From positions 173 through 64,172 of the forward strand of contig WBMZ01011614.1 in the NCBI GenBank assembly GCA_013400975.1: a DNA stretch of 64,000 nt, read 5' to 3'. Shown here piece after piece: positions 1 to 12,153 of the stretch. Numbering within the stretch: the stretch's first letter is position 1; every line of letters starts with the position of its first letter. Source of the stretch: Atrichornis clamosus (lineage: Eukaryota; Chordata; Aves; Passeriformes; Menuridae). The notes below the pieces were generated by a model. That model was not told the DNA's origin, made no database searches, and was given only the letters and a program-made list of their open reading frames with translations. The position numbers and the translations under genes were made by a program.

Positions 1-600
1 ACTGCTGCGGCGTGGGTCACTCCTCCACAGGCTGCAGGCCTTTTCAAGCATCGCCCTGCTCCAACATCTGCAGGTGGGTCTCTGCACTCCTGTAATTCCA
101 CAGACTGCAGTACTTTTCAAGCATCCCCCTGCTCCAGTGTCTGCAAGTAGGTCTCTGCACCCCCGTGGTCCTCCATGGGCTACCAGGGGGGTACATCCCA
201 CTTCACCATGGTTTCACCACCAGCTGCAGACACATCTCAGCTCTGGCTCCTGCAGCACCTCCTCCCACTTCATCCGACCTGAGCTTGGTGTTTCCATGTT
301 GTATTTTCAGCTCACATCCTCCTCCCTGGCTGGAATTAAAACTGCGCAACCAGGTTTGTTTTGAATTCCTTCTTAAATGTGTTATCACAAAGGTAGTACC
401 ACTTCTTATTTGGCTAGCGGCACGCCCATCTTTGCAGCCAGCCAGACATTGGCCCTGCAGGTCATGATGGTGAGGCATCTAGCAGCTTCTCACAGAAGCC
501 ACCCCTGCAGCCCACCGCTACCAAAAAAACAGGTCTTGCTAAACTGCGACATCCACCTAGACTTATTGCTGTGGTCTTGGGGAAAAAGTAGCAACACCTA
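1..600 (-). repeat. Avian dispersed element, copy A (edge-truncated)
   Basis: This GC-richer block matches, on the minus strand, the same dispersed avian sequence that occurs in plus orientation at about 15580-15965. Shared landmarks read on the minus strand are a stretch around 380-400 (TGTGATAACACATTTAAGAAGG-like), a stretch ending in CACCAAG near 285, and repeated CTGCAGCCYGTGGAGGA / GGAGCAG blocks from 250 down to base 1. The element runs off the left edge, so its full length is unknown. Open frames across it are broken and are not host genes. I recall this as a high-copy bird repeat but cannot assign a family; an LTR or non-autonomous origin is possible. It contains a minisatellite of about 73 bp, listed separately. 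Confidence 0.6.
11..190. repeat. Imperfect ~73-bp tandem repeat inside copy A
   Basis: The string TTTTCAAGCATC starts at 41 and again at 114, giving a period of 73 bp. CTGCTCCA..TCTGCA and GGTCTCTGCAC follow it at the same spacing in both units, and a third partial unit begins near 167 with TCCTCCATGGGCT. Units are roughly 80% alike by eye. This is an internal minisatellite of the dispersed element. Confidence 0.75.
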
Positions 601-1195
601 ATTTCTTCCAATTGTAATACACAAGTATATGGTAAGAATACATATTTATAGGTATGTGTATGTGTTTGTGTATAGTTGGTTACATTACTGTCAGAGAGCT
701 CTGACCCCCTTCAGTGTCATCGTAATTACATAACAGATAAGTAATTAAGACTTTTTTCACATATGTCCAGTCAGTTACTTGCTCTTTTTTTACCATTATT
801 TTGTCTTCTTTTTTTTATTTTTTTTTTTTTTTGAGTTCAGGTGACCAAAAATCAGAAGAATTTTCAAGTACAGGATGATAATTTATAGTATGATGGCATG
901 TATTTTTCCTATTGTTTTCTGCACACCTTTCTACCTTATCAAGTGTGGGCACTCTAAGCTAATTTTGCACAAATTAATAATTCTAATAAAAATTAAGTAA
1001 TTCAAGAGTATTTTTATAGATACATCCTCTTCTTATCTAACTAACAGCATGCGTGACCTACAAGTAAACTCTAAAGTAAACTCACGAGTTTCTTGATCAG
1101 TGGAGAATTCTCTTAGTTAAAGAAAAATCAGCGCCAATCTGTAATTGCTTGAAAGTTACAAAGGAGAAGGAGTGTTCCAAAGAGGCAATATTGAT
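601..1195. other. AT-rich spacer with a T tract
   Basis: No gene is seen. It holds a T-rich run at 807-832 and otherwise unremarkable AT-rich sequence up to the first CR1. Confidence 0.6.
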
Positions 1196-1657
1196 GTTGG
1201 AATGCTCGAATGTATCCAGAGAAGGGCAACAAGGCTGGTGAAGGGTCTAAAACACAAGTTCTGTGAGCAGCAGCTGAGGGAGCTGGGATTGTTTAGCCTG
1301 AAGAAGAATAGGCTCAGGGGGAGTTATCACTCTCTACAATTCCCTGAAAGGAGGTTGTAGCCAGGGAAGGCTGGGTCTCTTCTCCCAGGCAACCAGTGAC
1401 AGAACAAGAGGACAGAGTCTTAAGCTGCTCCAGGTGAAGTTTAGGCTGGACAGTAGGAAAAAATTCTTCACAGAATGAGAGATTGGGCGCTGCCCGGAGA
1501 GGTGGTGGAGTCACCATCACTGGAGGTGTTTAAGTAAAGACTGGATGTGGCACTCAGTGCCATGGTCTTGTTGACATGGTGGTATTCAGTCATAGGCTGG
1601 ACTTGATGATCTCAAATGTCTTTTCCATCCTAGTTAATTCTGTGATTCTATGATTGA
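1196..1657 (+). mobile_element. CR1 LINE, 3' end fragment
   Basis: This is a 5'-truncated CR1 in plus orientation. It starts in the end of ORF2, where the peptide reads IQRRATRLVKGL..., [16 protein letters not shown], the usual C-terminal CR1 ORF2 signature. It continues through the 3' UTR (GGTGGAGTCACCATC, GGCTGGACTTGATGATCT) and ends in TTCTGTGATTCTATGATT near 1640-1657, the typical CR1 tail. Stops and indels interrupt the reading frame, so the copy is dead. Confidence 0.93.
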
Positions 1658-1943
1658 ATGATCTTCTAAACTTCCTTCAATATTTTATCTATATCTCAAA
1701 AATTCACAAAGTTTTGAGCAAACAAAACAGTGCAACTGAAGCAAATGACAGATTTTCTTAGAAGAACTTAAAGAAAATAAGAATATGAAGTGTGTTTTGT
1801 TTTAGTTTTGGTTGGGTTTTTGGGGGGTTTTTGTCCTTTAAGCTCTGCAATTAAAAAGGAGTTGGCAGCAAATGAAAGAATTTGAGTCCCAACATTGGGA
1901 CATGACAAAATACAGAACTCTTTGCAGACAAGAGCAATGTAAA
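1658..1943. other. Short spacer between CR1 copies
   Basis: AT-rich sequence with a T/G-rich low-complexity patch at 1794-1832. Nothing else is recognised. Confidence 0.5.
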
Positions 1944-2965
1944 GTGGTCAATGACTCCATGTCCTAATGGACATTGGTGACAAGTGGTGTCCCTCAGGGG
2001 TCTGTCTGGGGACCAGTGCTAGTCAATGTCTTCATCAGTGACACAGACAGAGGGATCAAGTGCACTCTCTGCAAGTTTTCAGTTGACACCAAGCTGTGTG
2101 GTCCTGCTGACAAGCCTGAAGGATGGGATGCCATTCAGAGGGACGTGGATAATCTTGAGGAGTGGGCCCATGGGAATCTCATGGGGTTCAATTAGGCCAA
2201 ATGTTGCACCCGGGTTGGGACAACCCCCAGTATCAACACAGGCTGAGGGATGAACAGATCAAGGGCAGCCCTGCCAAGAAGGGCTTGAGGGTGCTGGTGG
2301 ACAAGAAGCTGGACATGAGCCAGCCATGTGCACTTGCAGCCTGGAAAGCCAATTGTATACTGGATTTCATCAGAAGGAGTGTGGTCAGCAAGACCAGGGA
2401 GGGGATCCTGCCCCTCTGCTCTGCTCTAGTGAGAACCCACCTGAAACTCTGCATCCAGCTCTGGTGACCTCATCACAGGAAAGATGTGGATCTGTTGGTG
2501 CAGGTCTGGAAGAGGGCCACCAAGTTGATCAGAGGGATGGAACTCCTCTCCTGTGAGGAAAGGTTGAGAGAATTGGGTTTGGTCAGCCTGGAAAAGAGAA
2601 GACTCTAGGGAGACCTTAAGGCAGCCTTTCAGTACTTAAAGGGAGCCTACAAGAAAGATGAGGACAAGCATTTTAGCAGTGCCTCTTGCGACACCACAAG
2701 GGATAATGGTTTTAAACTGAGAAGGTCAATTTAGATTAGATACAAGGTAGAAGATTTTTACAATGAACATGTTGAAACACTAGGGTGAGGATGGTTGCAC
2801 TAGTTAGATGGTGGATGTCCCACCCTTGAGAACATTCAAGGTCATGTTGGGCAGGGCTGTGAGTAACCTGATCTAGTTGAAGATGTCCCTGTTCCTTGCA
2901 GAATGGACTAGATGACCTTTAAAGGTCCCTTCCAACCCAAACTAGTCAATGATTCTGTGATTCAG
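1944..2965 (+). mobile_element. CR1 LINE, RT-containing 3' half
   Basis: A CR1 copy in plus orientation begins inside the reverse transcriptase domain (SGVPQGS motif at about 1983-2003) and runs through the end of ORF2 and the 3' UTR. The tail is GATGACCTTTAAAGGTCCCT... and GATTCTGTGATTC at 2950-2963. It is 5' truncated and broken by frameshifts. It is more diverged from the consensus than the copy at 1196-1657, with several substitutions in conserved RT positions. Confidence 0.93.
1974..2467 (+). pseudogene. CR1 ORF2 reverse transcriptase remnant
   Basis: The first frame (1974-2195) holds the RT segment with GVPQGS at residues 5-10 and F-S-V-D-T at residues 35-39 (2076-2090), where active non-LTR RTs have [FY]-A-D-D-T. 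The first catalytic Asp is therefore lost. The frame then ends in a stop at 2193-2195. Homology continues in a second frame to 2467 (LRVLVDKKLDMSQPCALAA, SALVRTHLKLCIQLW), and after that in a third frame with [16 protein letters not shown]. At least two frameshifts separate these pieces. It is a dead transposon gene, with no sign of domestication. Confidence 0.9.
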
Positions 2966-3984
2966 TCTCATTCTGCTGCTTATAGCTCTATTATGTTAAT
3001 TGGTGCCACGAGTTCCTAAATGTAAAACTTTCTTTGACATCCCTCATTAAGAGAAGCCAGAAAAAGTGCAGTACTTCTGTAGCCAGTCTACTTATAGAAA
3101 TCATTATTCATTTTTCTGTCTGGCTTTGGGAGAGATGGCTGCCATGCAGAACTCCACATGCTGTTGCCTCCTGAGAAGTGAAATGTACATGTGATGAAGA
3201 AACCTAAAATATGCAGGATAGTTCCACACTGTCTTTAAACTATTAAACTGCATTAAACTAATAAAAGATAAGCCTCAGCAGGTAATACTAGAAACTGTAG
3301 TGAGATCCTGATGTGCTTAAATACTGCGTTAGACAGACTGGAATATAAAAAAAAAAAAAGACGCAAAAAGTGACTTTATGAATAGAGTTGTCATATTTGT
3401 AAAGAGGAACAAAAAGTACAAAACTGAGGGCAGTACTATTTTCATTTATCTCTTCTATTTTGACATTTTTGTTAGTGAGCTAGGAAATCAATAAAGACTA
3501 ATTTCATTGGCAAGGATTAAAGTACATAGGAAGGAACACTCAGGATGTGTATAGTTGCTTTCAAGGGCACTTTGGATAAAATATATTTATTATAAAGTAA
3601 ATTGAATGGTTCTTTTTGTCTAATTGGCTCATATATCAAACATTAATTCTTTGGAATACTCACTGTACAAAACAAAGTTTGCAATATTGGATATACAAAA
3701 AGTATTTTGTTTATTTCAGTTATTTTCACATCCTCATAATAAATGCCTGTCTGGTAACCAGAGCCCTTTCATGGAAGTCATAAATCATGTAACTCAGAGT
3801 ATCAATATAATACAGAAAGCATCCTTAAAACACCTTGTTCATCAATAATTTTCAGAAGTTAAATGTATTCCATGTGCATAATCTGTGATGTAGTTCCTCT
3901 GAAAGAAAAATGCAGATTTTGGTGCCTTCTCTATGAGATTAACTAATCAGCATCTGGAAAGTTAGAGCTGTTAGTTTTGGAGTT
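2966..3984. other. Unique AT-rich spacer
   Basis: No gene or repeat family is recognised, apart from a 12-base A run near 3348-3359. Confidence 0.5.
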
Positions 3985-5079
3985 AAGAATGTGGTTGCAC
4001 ATTGAATACCCAGCAACAGAAAACACTCAGGCATTGGCAGGAGAAAAAAAGAGATTCTTCAATGCTGAGTAGGAGCCAGATGTACTTTCCAGCAAAGCAT
4101 CTGAGGCAGCTGACCCTGAGCTATGCAAGGAAGAAATGGGGAGTGATAGGAGTAGGAGACTCCATGCAGTGGGAATTGGAGGCAACCGTCTGCCAACCTG
4201 ACCTGTTGCCTAGAGAAGTTTACTGCCTGTCTGAGATCTGGAACTGGGATTGTTTTGCCAAAGCTTGTCCAGAACTATGACTGTTACCTCCTGCAGTTTT
4301 TCCATGTGGGTACCAATGATACTGCTGGGGGCAACCTGGAGAATATAAAAACTGACTGCACAGCTCTGGAGGCAATAATTAGTGATATGGGGGCCCAGCT
4401 GTTCTCAATCTTGCAAGGAGAGGGAGGTCTGGAAGGATACTGCACATCAGGGTTTGGTTATGGAGCTGTTGGTGACAACAAGGATTGGGATTCTATGACC
4501 GTGGGACCCTGCTGGAGGAGCAACACCTGCTTGGAAAATATGGGAATCCACCCCCATAAGCAGGACAATGGTGTCTTTGCCAGCAGCATGTCTGACCTGA
4601 TAAGTGGGACTTTCAAATAGCTGTTTCAAGAAGGGTAAGAGTTACCAGCAGCCCTGAAAAAGAGTGATCGTCAGCATTGACAACAAAAAAGCTTGGGGTG
4701 AAGTGAATGAAAGGGAGCACAAAATCAACAAAACAAGGCTAATGTGGGGGTATTTCAAGCTCTTGTATGTAAACAAGGAAGTTCCTTATGGAAAAATGGC
4801 ACTATGGAAAAACCCCAAAACCCCAGACCCTTTCTGATAAATTGGCATACTGAAGTGCCTCTATGATGTTTCTGTACACTAGTGTGGACAATAAATATGA
4901 GGAAAATTAGAGATTTCTATGCAGTTGCGGGGATGTTATCTTGTTGAGATCATTGAGATGTGGTGGGATGATTTGCATGACTGCAGTGGATAAATAGATG
5001 GCCCTGCTTGAACTAGGGGGTTGGACCAGATGACCTCCAGAAATTCCTTTCAACCTCAGGCATTCTGTGATCCTGTAAA
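3985..5079 (+). mobile_element. CR1 LINE with ORF1 esterase, internally deleted
   Basis: This plus-strand CR1 keeps parts that most avian copies lose. ORF1 esterase sequence spans about 4080-4620. A piece of the ORF2 apurinic endonuclease start lies at about 4895-4985 (AGGAAAATTAGAGATTTCT, then GAGATGTGGTGGGATGATTT, encoding the E-T/M-W-W-D block). The 3' UTR and tail follow at 5015-5079 (GTTGGACCAGATGACCTCCAG, CATTCTGTGATCCTGTA). Almost all of the endonuclease and the whole RT, some 2.5 kb in a full element, are missing between the endonuclease start and the tail, so this is an internal deletion rather than simple 5' truncation. Confidence 0.85.
4080..4620 (+). pseudogene. CR1 ORF1 SGNH-esterase-like domain remnant
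   Basis: CR1-group ORF1 proteins carry an SGNH hydrolase (esterase) domain. Here the nucleophile block reads V-G-D-S at 4152-4163, followed in the same frame by PREVYCLSE. A shift near 4255 moves homology to the next frame, which reads FFHVGTNDTAGGNL, with the G-T-N-D block at 4309-4320 and the D-G-A-Q-type block shortly after (DMGAQLFSILQ). The C-terminal Asp-x-x-His block has decayed to GIHPHKQD. The Ser and Asn motifs survive, but the frame is split into two pieces, so the gene is inactive. Confidence 0.82.
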
Positions 5080-8000
5080 TTCAGCTAAAGTTAATACAGG
5101 TTTCATTAAACTCACTATTTCTGATCATATATTCTTCATAATCTTGGATAACAAGCACTGGCAATAAAGGACATTGTAACTTATGTTTTCTAGTGAAGTA
5201 ATGTTGTTTTAGCTTATAGAGGAAATGTCTTCTAATGGTTTCCTTTGGAGTAAATAAGCAGAGGAAAATAAGCTCAAGTGTCATGCATACCAAAAGTTTG
5301 ATGCAATGTATTTCAAGGTGTGTTCATTCTTTACTTACCATCTTTTTTTACTGAGCATTGCTGAGAGGAGAATTAAGTTCTTCACATCGACTTTGAAAAG
5401 ATTCTTGTAGAAGCAGTAAACCTGCCTCATACTTCTGATCAGATTTATTTTAGAAAAAATTAAGTGTGCAGTTTAGTTCCAATGCATATTTTCCATAAAA
5501 TCAAAATTGTTTAATCACTGCTATAAGTCAATGTAGCTTGTAGTCATGAATAAAAGCATGAGTACTTAATTCATTATTGTCTTCTTTGTTGGTGTCCAGC
5601 TGACATATAAGACAATAAGAGCACCAAGATGTTTTTGGTGATGATTTATATTTCTCATATGGCCTCAGCCTAGCTGTAGAATAAATTTGTAAGGGCAAAA
5701 TATTTGAAGATGTAAGATCTAATCCTTTACTTTTAGGTGTGCTGTGCTTATTGCTGTAATTGTGAAGGAGCAGACAAGGAAAGAACTCTGACACATCCTT
5801 ACTGTGCTTAACAAATTGAAGAGGAAACCAGAGAGGACTTTAAGCCTTCTTATTAGCACTTACCAGTGTAATATACCCCTGCATCACATGACTTGATAAC
5901 ACTTTTGGGGTTGAATAACTTTTCTATTCTTTCCATTCAAAATATGAAATAGACTATGTATGCTGCCTGGTAGTTGTATTGTGTGCTTCTAAAGAATGGT
6001 GGAAATGGCAATGTAGAGAAATCTATATTCCCTTTGCAGTATCAGAACCCTGCTGAGCAAGTATCTCCTTTTGCTATAGTATAGCTGCATTACATTAACT
6101 GTTTCTGAAGCAGTTTTCTAATGGAAGTTCAACAGAAATCTAGTGATCAAATGTCTTGGATAATATTTTTTCCACTTTGGAAAGGGTTTAAAAACATTAT
6201 TATTGTCCCTTAGATAAGATATTATATTTTTATACCTGATTAACAGTATTATATTACAATATAAACATACTACTTTTGTTGTTTAGTTTGTTAAACTCTT
6301 GAGTATATGCCTGAATGTCTCACTGAATCACTACTTTACTCTAGGAGATATTTATATAAAGATGTGAAATGATGATTCCTTTAGAGAGGCTACATATAAA
6401 AGAAACACCCATATAGCAAACACCTCATTGTGACTTCATTGGAACTGCATGCATATTACAATTAACCATGTGTTTGCAGTGAACTGGGGACCCAAGAAGA
6501 AAAGAGACAGAAAGATGAGATACAGTCAAAATATGTAGAGTTACAGGCATATATTTCCCTGAGTACTGTGTAGATAAACAAAACTTCAACTCATTAAATT
6601 TAATAGAAGCAAGAACTTTTAGAAGTAATATTTCTTCTTCATTCTCGCTAAATCTCTTTTCTCTTCTGTTTGTCTTGTCATCTTTTTGATCCTTCCTATT
6701 TTGTGTTCATCTGTATTCACTTACACATAACACTGAGACCTTTCAGGATTACCTGGTCAGTCAAATAGCTCTAGACAATGGGATCCTCTTAGGTAGACTG
6801 TCACTGTATCGTAACCAAAACAACATGTAGGTATGATAAATGTATTTTATATGTTGCACATTTATTGTGCTACATTATTAAGTTGTAATGATACCTTTAC
6901 ACCTAGATGTTCTGCCATCAGAATATCATTTTTGAGGTTTTTTAATATACATGGAAGAGTCTTGGAGCTAAGAGTTAATCTGGCGGTTAACTATACACTG
7001 AACTGTTACCATGACAAGACGTAAAACCTGTTGTATGGAGTCCAAACAATTTTCATTAATGCACATCATAATTCTAAACCTGAACTTGGACTGAGCAGGG
7101 CTTGTAGCAGTTATCACTTAATCTCTGTAAAACTTCATATGTTACTTATAATAGTGTGTTTAGCATGGTGTCAAGCTTCTTTAGTTGATGTCTGCCTGTT
7201 GAGACATACATCTCTTTTACAAATAGTTCTTTATCTAGGAAAAGCCCAGGTATGTTTTTGCAAATTTTAGAATTGTGTGTCCTGAATGGCGCTACAACAG
7301 AAAAGTGCTATTGTGCAATTTTATGAGCAACTGTGAGTTGATATTGAACAATGTTTTTGGGGAAAATTCCATCAGCATACTCCAATTCTCTCATGAGACT
7401 GATGATGTTGAATCTGCCATTTTTGATGCCCTAAAATCTGTTCCACCAGAATTTCTTTTCTTAATGTCAAGGTCAGCTTTGGCAGTGAAACAGGGGTCAT
7501 ATTGTGGAGCTGAAGAAAAACAGTTTCAGTGCCAAAAGACATGAAACAATTGGTGCATAAGGTCAACTGACGTTCTTGCCAAATGCTTCATGGCATTAGA
7601 CCCTTCTAAATCTTTCTTTAAAAATCTTTCATCAAAAGATTGGAATACATTAATCTTGTCATTTACTACTCCAAAGAAAGCATGAGTAGTCCAGTATTAA
7701 ATTTGAAAGTAATTTTCTTGTGAAAAAGAATCTAAAGGTTTTTTAAAATGACATTTACATATTTGAACAAAGCAATATTTTTTTATGGTTTCTAACCTGA
7801 GCTGATAGGTTTTTCATGGATTTGTTTTAATTTTTCTACAAAAAATTGAAAATTAATTTTTTGTTGTTGTTGTTTCAAATGCCTGATTATGAAGAACGGA
7901 TAAAATCTCATTGCTTTTAGTGTACGGGAAATCAAATTCTAGAATACTTTCTTTTCTACTGTTTTATCTAGCACTTGGTGAAAATGGCAAAGAGTAATTC

Positions 8001-10304
8001 CTGTTTACATCCCTAAGTTATGTTGTTTTTGTGGTTGGTGATATATGGCTACTTTCTTTGCAAAACTCTCTCTAAACTGGTTTCATCCTAATTCTGTTTC
8101 TTTTGTGTGCAGCTCTTCTAAGACAATACTTACCTAAATTCTTCAACCCTTGTGTGCCTAGTAAGGATCTTAATCAAATCTGTAACACCACTTTATTTAA
8201 TTTATTTTTAGGTTAATATTTCTTATCAATTTCATTGGTGAGTTTAGTAAGATTGAAGGTGGAAAATTGGTGACATGCTTTATGTAATTTTATACTTTTT
8301 AATACACTCTAGAAATTGTTGGAGAATTTTCTTCATGTCAACATCCTCCAGAACTCTGCTAAGGTCAGATTTATAAGAAGGGCACTAGTTTAACTCTTTG
8401 TATTAAAACACTGTGCAAAAACACAGAGCTGATGTATAAAGGGGAAAATACTACTATTAATACTAGAATACTATTTTCAGTTGCTATGATTGCCATTTTA
8501 TACTGGCAGGATTTTCTCAGTGGCTTTGCTTTCCTTAGTCATGGGCAGAAAACTGAGCCAGAATCAAGCACTCATCTGGAAGTTGGCAATGGATTTTGTT
8601 GGCTTGCCTATTTCTTTTGATAAGAAGGGTTTTTTTCCTTAGCATAAGATGTAGTTGACCTTGAGTTATCCGGAATGCTGTTAATGCTGAAGAAATGACT
8701 GACAAACAGCAATTATGGAGAAACATGTGGTTGTTGCTATTTTTATGCTCTCATCAGGTATTGTTATGCATTTGAGGTCAGACTGTGAAAGGTAACGTTG
8801 TGGATGAAACAGTGAAAAAGAAATAGCATTATTTTCAAACTCTTTGTTCATGACTACAGATATTTTCTATATTATTTGCCCTTTCTATCATGGTGACCTC
8901 TGCAGACATGATGATGAAAAATATTAACAAAAAGATAACAACTAATAGCTAATATAAGAAGTTATTCGCAAACACTAAGCTAAAAGCAGTCAAATAATTG
9001 CATGAGCCGTTGTTGGCATCACAGGAAGTATAAAGTCAGATCTGGTTTTCAAATTTACTAGTGCAAGGACTCCCTGCTGAAGGCATGTACCAGATGCAGG
9101 ATTTTCTCAAGGTTAAATGTGATTATAGTGCATGCACACATACAAATTGAAGTCAGAGATTAAATCACGAAATAATGAGATCTTTTCAGAAGGTAGTATT
9201 CTATTCTGACTATCCTCTTTACAGTTAAGATATGCTTGTGTTTTAAGCCTTTATATACTATGTTTATTGGGATAGAATTTAAGGTGCTATTATATCTGAA
9301 CTTGAAGGTTTAAACACTTTGCTGTATTACCTGCAGAAAAATTAATTTCATGTAAAGGATCTACAGTTCTCCTGTGTGTCAGCAGTCAGAATTATCTTCA
9401 TAATTTTTTTTGTCTGATTCCTTACACATCTGATATGAAATAAAAATCAGAAGATACTAATGAAATGGAAACTGCTGTAAGGAAATGAAATAGATATGAA
9501 TAAGTAACATTCTGTGCTTTGTACTGAAAACAGATTAGTTTGAATTTATTGCTAACTGTCAAAATAAGCGAGTTCAAAACTCCAAAATCCTATAGTGAGG
9601 TGGATTTAAAAGAAATAAAAGTCTTTTATTATCTAATACTATAATGCAATGGTTTAACACAGATGAAAAACAGTGGACTGCTTAGACTGCCATAACCAGA
9701 GGCTCTCCGAAGGCTGTGTCTGCCCTAGTGATTTGCCTTGGTGCAATAAGAAAAATTCAGTGTAAATTGCCCAATGTTATCCGTTTGTCTTTTTCTGATT
9801 CAGGTTTCCAAGTAATTTGACGCACAAAAATAGAATACCTTTTTGAAGAAATGAAATCAGAAGTCCTGATCCAAATGTGTTCCTGTTCTAACACTTTGAC
9901 ATTAGACCCACCCCCCATTCTATAGTGATTTAAGAGAAAGTATCTGGTAAACAACCAAAAAAATTAGGTTACACCAGGCAATTGTAAGATTAATGACATG
10001 ATGATGGAACTGAGGGCAAAAACTGACTCAGTGTGATGCTGCAAAGAGTTAATTTTCAAATTAATGTGTTAAACAAAGCAGATTCTACTGTATTCTGTAC
10101 TTGATCCCAGCTCTGCCTCAGAAAGGACTGAATGCTTCCTCCATTCAGAGTAACACCATATTGTGCTATCAAGAAGTTTTTCACAAGCCTCCACCAAAAG
10201 AGTGCTATGCCTTCAAGGCATAACTAGAGCTCACTGGAAAGCTGCTCCTTTAAAAAATGCTCATTGAAAGATGCAGTTTCATTGAAATGGAAATGTACAC
10301 AGCT
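5080..10304. other. Unique AT-rich intergenic or intronic DNA
   Basis: About 5.2 kb with no recognised gene, RNA or repeat family. All open frames are under 90 codons, show no recognisable motif and are scattered over both strands, as expected by chance at this base composition. The longest are at 5528-5794 (minus) and 7275-7544 (plus). Confidence 0.6.
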
Positions 10305-10960
10305 TCATGGATTAAAAAGCCAGAAGGGAGTACTGTGATCATCTAGCCTGGCATACTGTACAACAGAGACCTCATGACTGTCTTAGTTTCTTCCCATTTG
10401 AACTAGGTCATGTCTCTCTAAAGATAAAAAACCCCTCTACCTTTCTTTTTAAAAAAATCATACTTCAAGGATGGGAGTGTCTATCACAATTTTCAATGAG
10501 CTACTCATCATTGGTAATTAAGATGTTAATTCTAAGTTTGTCTTCAGTTTGTAGCCCCTGGGTCTTGTTATGCTTCTGTCTGTGAGACTGAAATGAATTT
10601 TGTCTTCCTATGTATATATTTATAGACTGTAATACAGTTATCCATTATTCTAAGGAGGCAAAATTTCTTGATTTTCTCACTTAGGTCATGTTTTTCAGTA
10701 CTCTGATGGTTATATTGTGAATACTTAGCTACTTACTGACATTATTTTTGACTTGGGGATGCAGAAATTGGATGTGTTATTTGAAGTAGCTGATGCCAAG
10801 TAGTGTCTCCATTCCTGTTTGAGATTCCACTGTTTATACATCCATGTTCATGTTCTTTTTTTGACTTAGATTAAGAAAGATTTGGATCTATCCAGAGGTC
10901 TAAAACTGCAGGAAGTTCTTTTTTTGACAGTTTGTATTGTAAGCTTTTAGGTGCTTGTTG
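10305..10960 (-). mobile_element. Ancient CR1-type LINE, 3' end
   Basis: Read on the plus strand, the block begins AAGCCAGAAGGGAGTACTGTGATCATCTAG and continues through CCCCTGGGTCTTGTTATGC, TATTTATAGACTGTAATACAG and GAGATTCCACTGTTTATACATCCATG. These are, in order, the landmarks of an old amniote CR1 group that is abundant in turtles and crocodilians. The element lies on the minus strand with its 3' end at 10305. It is heavily diverged and lacks the young avian CR1 tail. Coding capacity is gone. Confidence 0.75.
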
Positions 10961-12120
10961 TTTACAGCTCTATTATCATCTCTAGTGACACTAAATAATC
11001 TAAGGACACTGTTGCATTCTTCCTTGATGACAAGTCTTTTTTAGTCTACTAATTCTGGGAGAAGCTTTCTTTTAAAATAATCATAAAACTAAGACTGCAT
11101 TTTTTGTTTACTTAAATGCAGTCTTGGTCTCTGCTTTTGGTTTCCCTAAAGCAAATCGCAGTTTGGAATGGGCTTATCCAAACAACAGCCTTCAGGAAAA
11201 GTAGAAAATATTAAGAAGAAGGGGAAGGACTAGTCTAATGATGTAAATGATAGTTGTGTTACCATATCCATTCAGTGTGAGGGTTCAGTGATTAGAATTA
11301 TCAGCTCAAATGTGTGAGATATTAGTGCGCTTTATTCCTTTGTGTCAGGAAAGACAAACTTGCTTTTCCTGCTCTCCATGACAATAGTTTCACTACACAG
11401 ACAGAAAGAGATTTTTTCTGTCCTCTGGAATGAATGTGTGTTTCATGTAAAGCTGAGCAGATGCATGTGTTCAACAGTGTATTTCAGAGTATCTTTTATT
11501 TCTTAACTAGAGCAAAGAATCACTTTGACCTCTCAATGGAACATCTTGACCACTGAGACAACAATGATGCAAAGTTTTTCCAGGTTTGATAATCACTATT
11601 AAAAAAATAAGAATTCCTTATTTCTTGAAAAAAATATTCTCACACTTGTGTTCTTTCTCATTGTGAGTATTGAATATTTAAGCATTTTTCAAAAGGTAGA
11701 CCTAAAATAATTTTTAGACTATGATGTAATTACTTTTAAACTTATTTTGCAGTACAAATATTCCGTCTCTGGGATCTTTTGTTGTAGCTTATGCCAATAT
11801 TGCAGACAGGCATTGAAGTGAAGTTAAAAAATGTATGGTGTTTAAGATAAAGTTATTATGTGTCTTGTGGCAAAATGTTACCTTTCTAAAAGAATCATAT
11901 GCCAATTAGAAATAGTTCAGTCTTTGCAAAGGAACAGTGCTTTGTAAGAAAAGCGTGACAGGTATGGATGCAAGATCAGTAGTATTACAGGCCCATTTTC
12001 ATTCATTTACAACTTGCCTAAGTTTAAGAATTTGATGCAAAAATTTTCATGCTGGTGTCTGCATCAGCTACTTTGCTGTGGTCGTTACAGCTAAAATTGC
12101 CCTGTCATTTAATAGCAAGA
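10961..12120. other. AT-rich DNA, possible further decay of the old CR1
   Basis: No gene is seen. The first 200 bases might be a more decayed continuation of the 10305-10960 CR1, but no landmark was firm enough to extend it. Confidence 0.4.
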
Positions 12121-12130
12121 AACTAAAAAA

Positions 12131-12153
12131 AAACCAACCAACCAACCAACCAA
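12131..12153. repeat. (CCAA)n microsatellite
   Basis: About five tandem CCAA units follow an A-rich run. Confidence 0.9.

Noticed and set aside
74..478. Overlapping 70-100-codon frames on both strands near the left edge
   Set aside because: They lie inside the GC-rich dispersed repeat, where long frames arise from its composition and tandem structure.
2162..2556. Separate small genes suggested by consecutive frames
   Set aside because: They are successive frameshifted pieces of one CR1 ORF2 reverse transcriptase.
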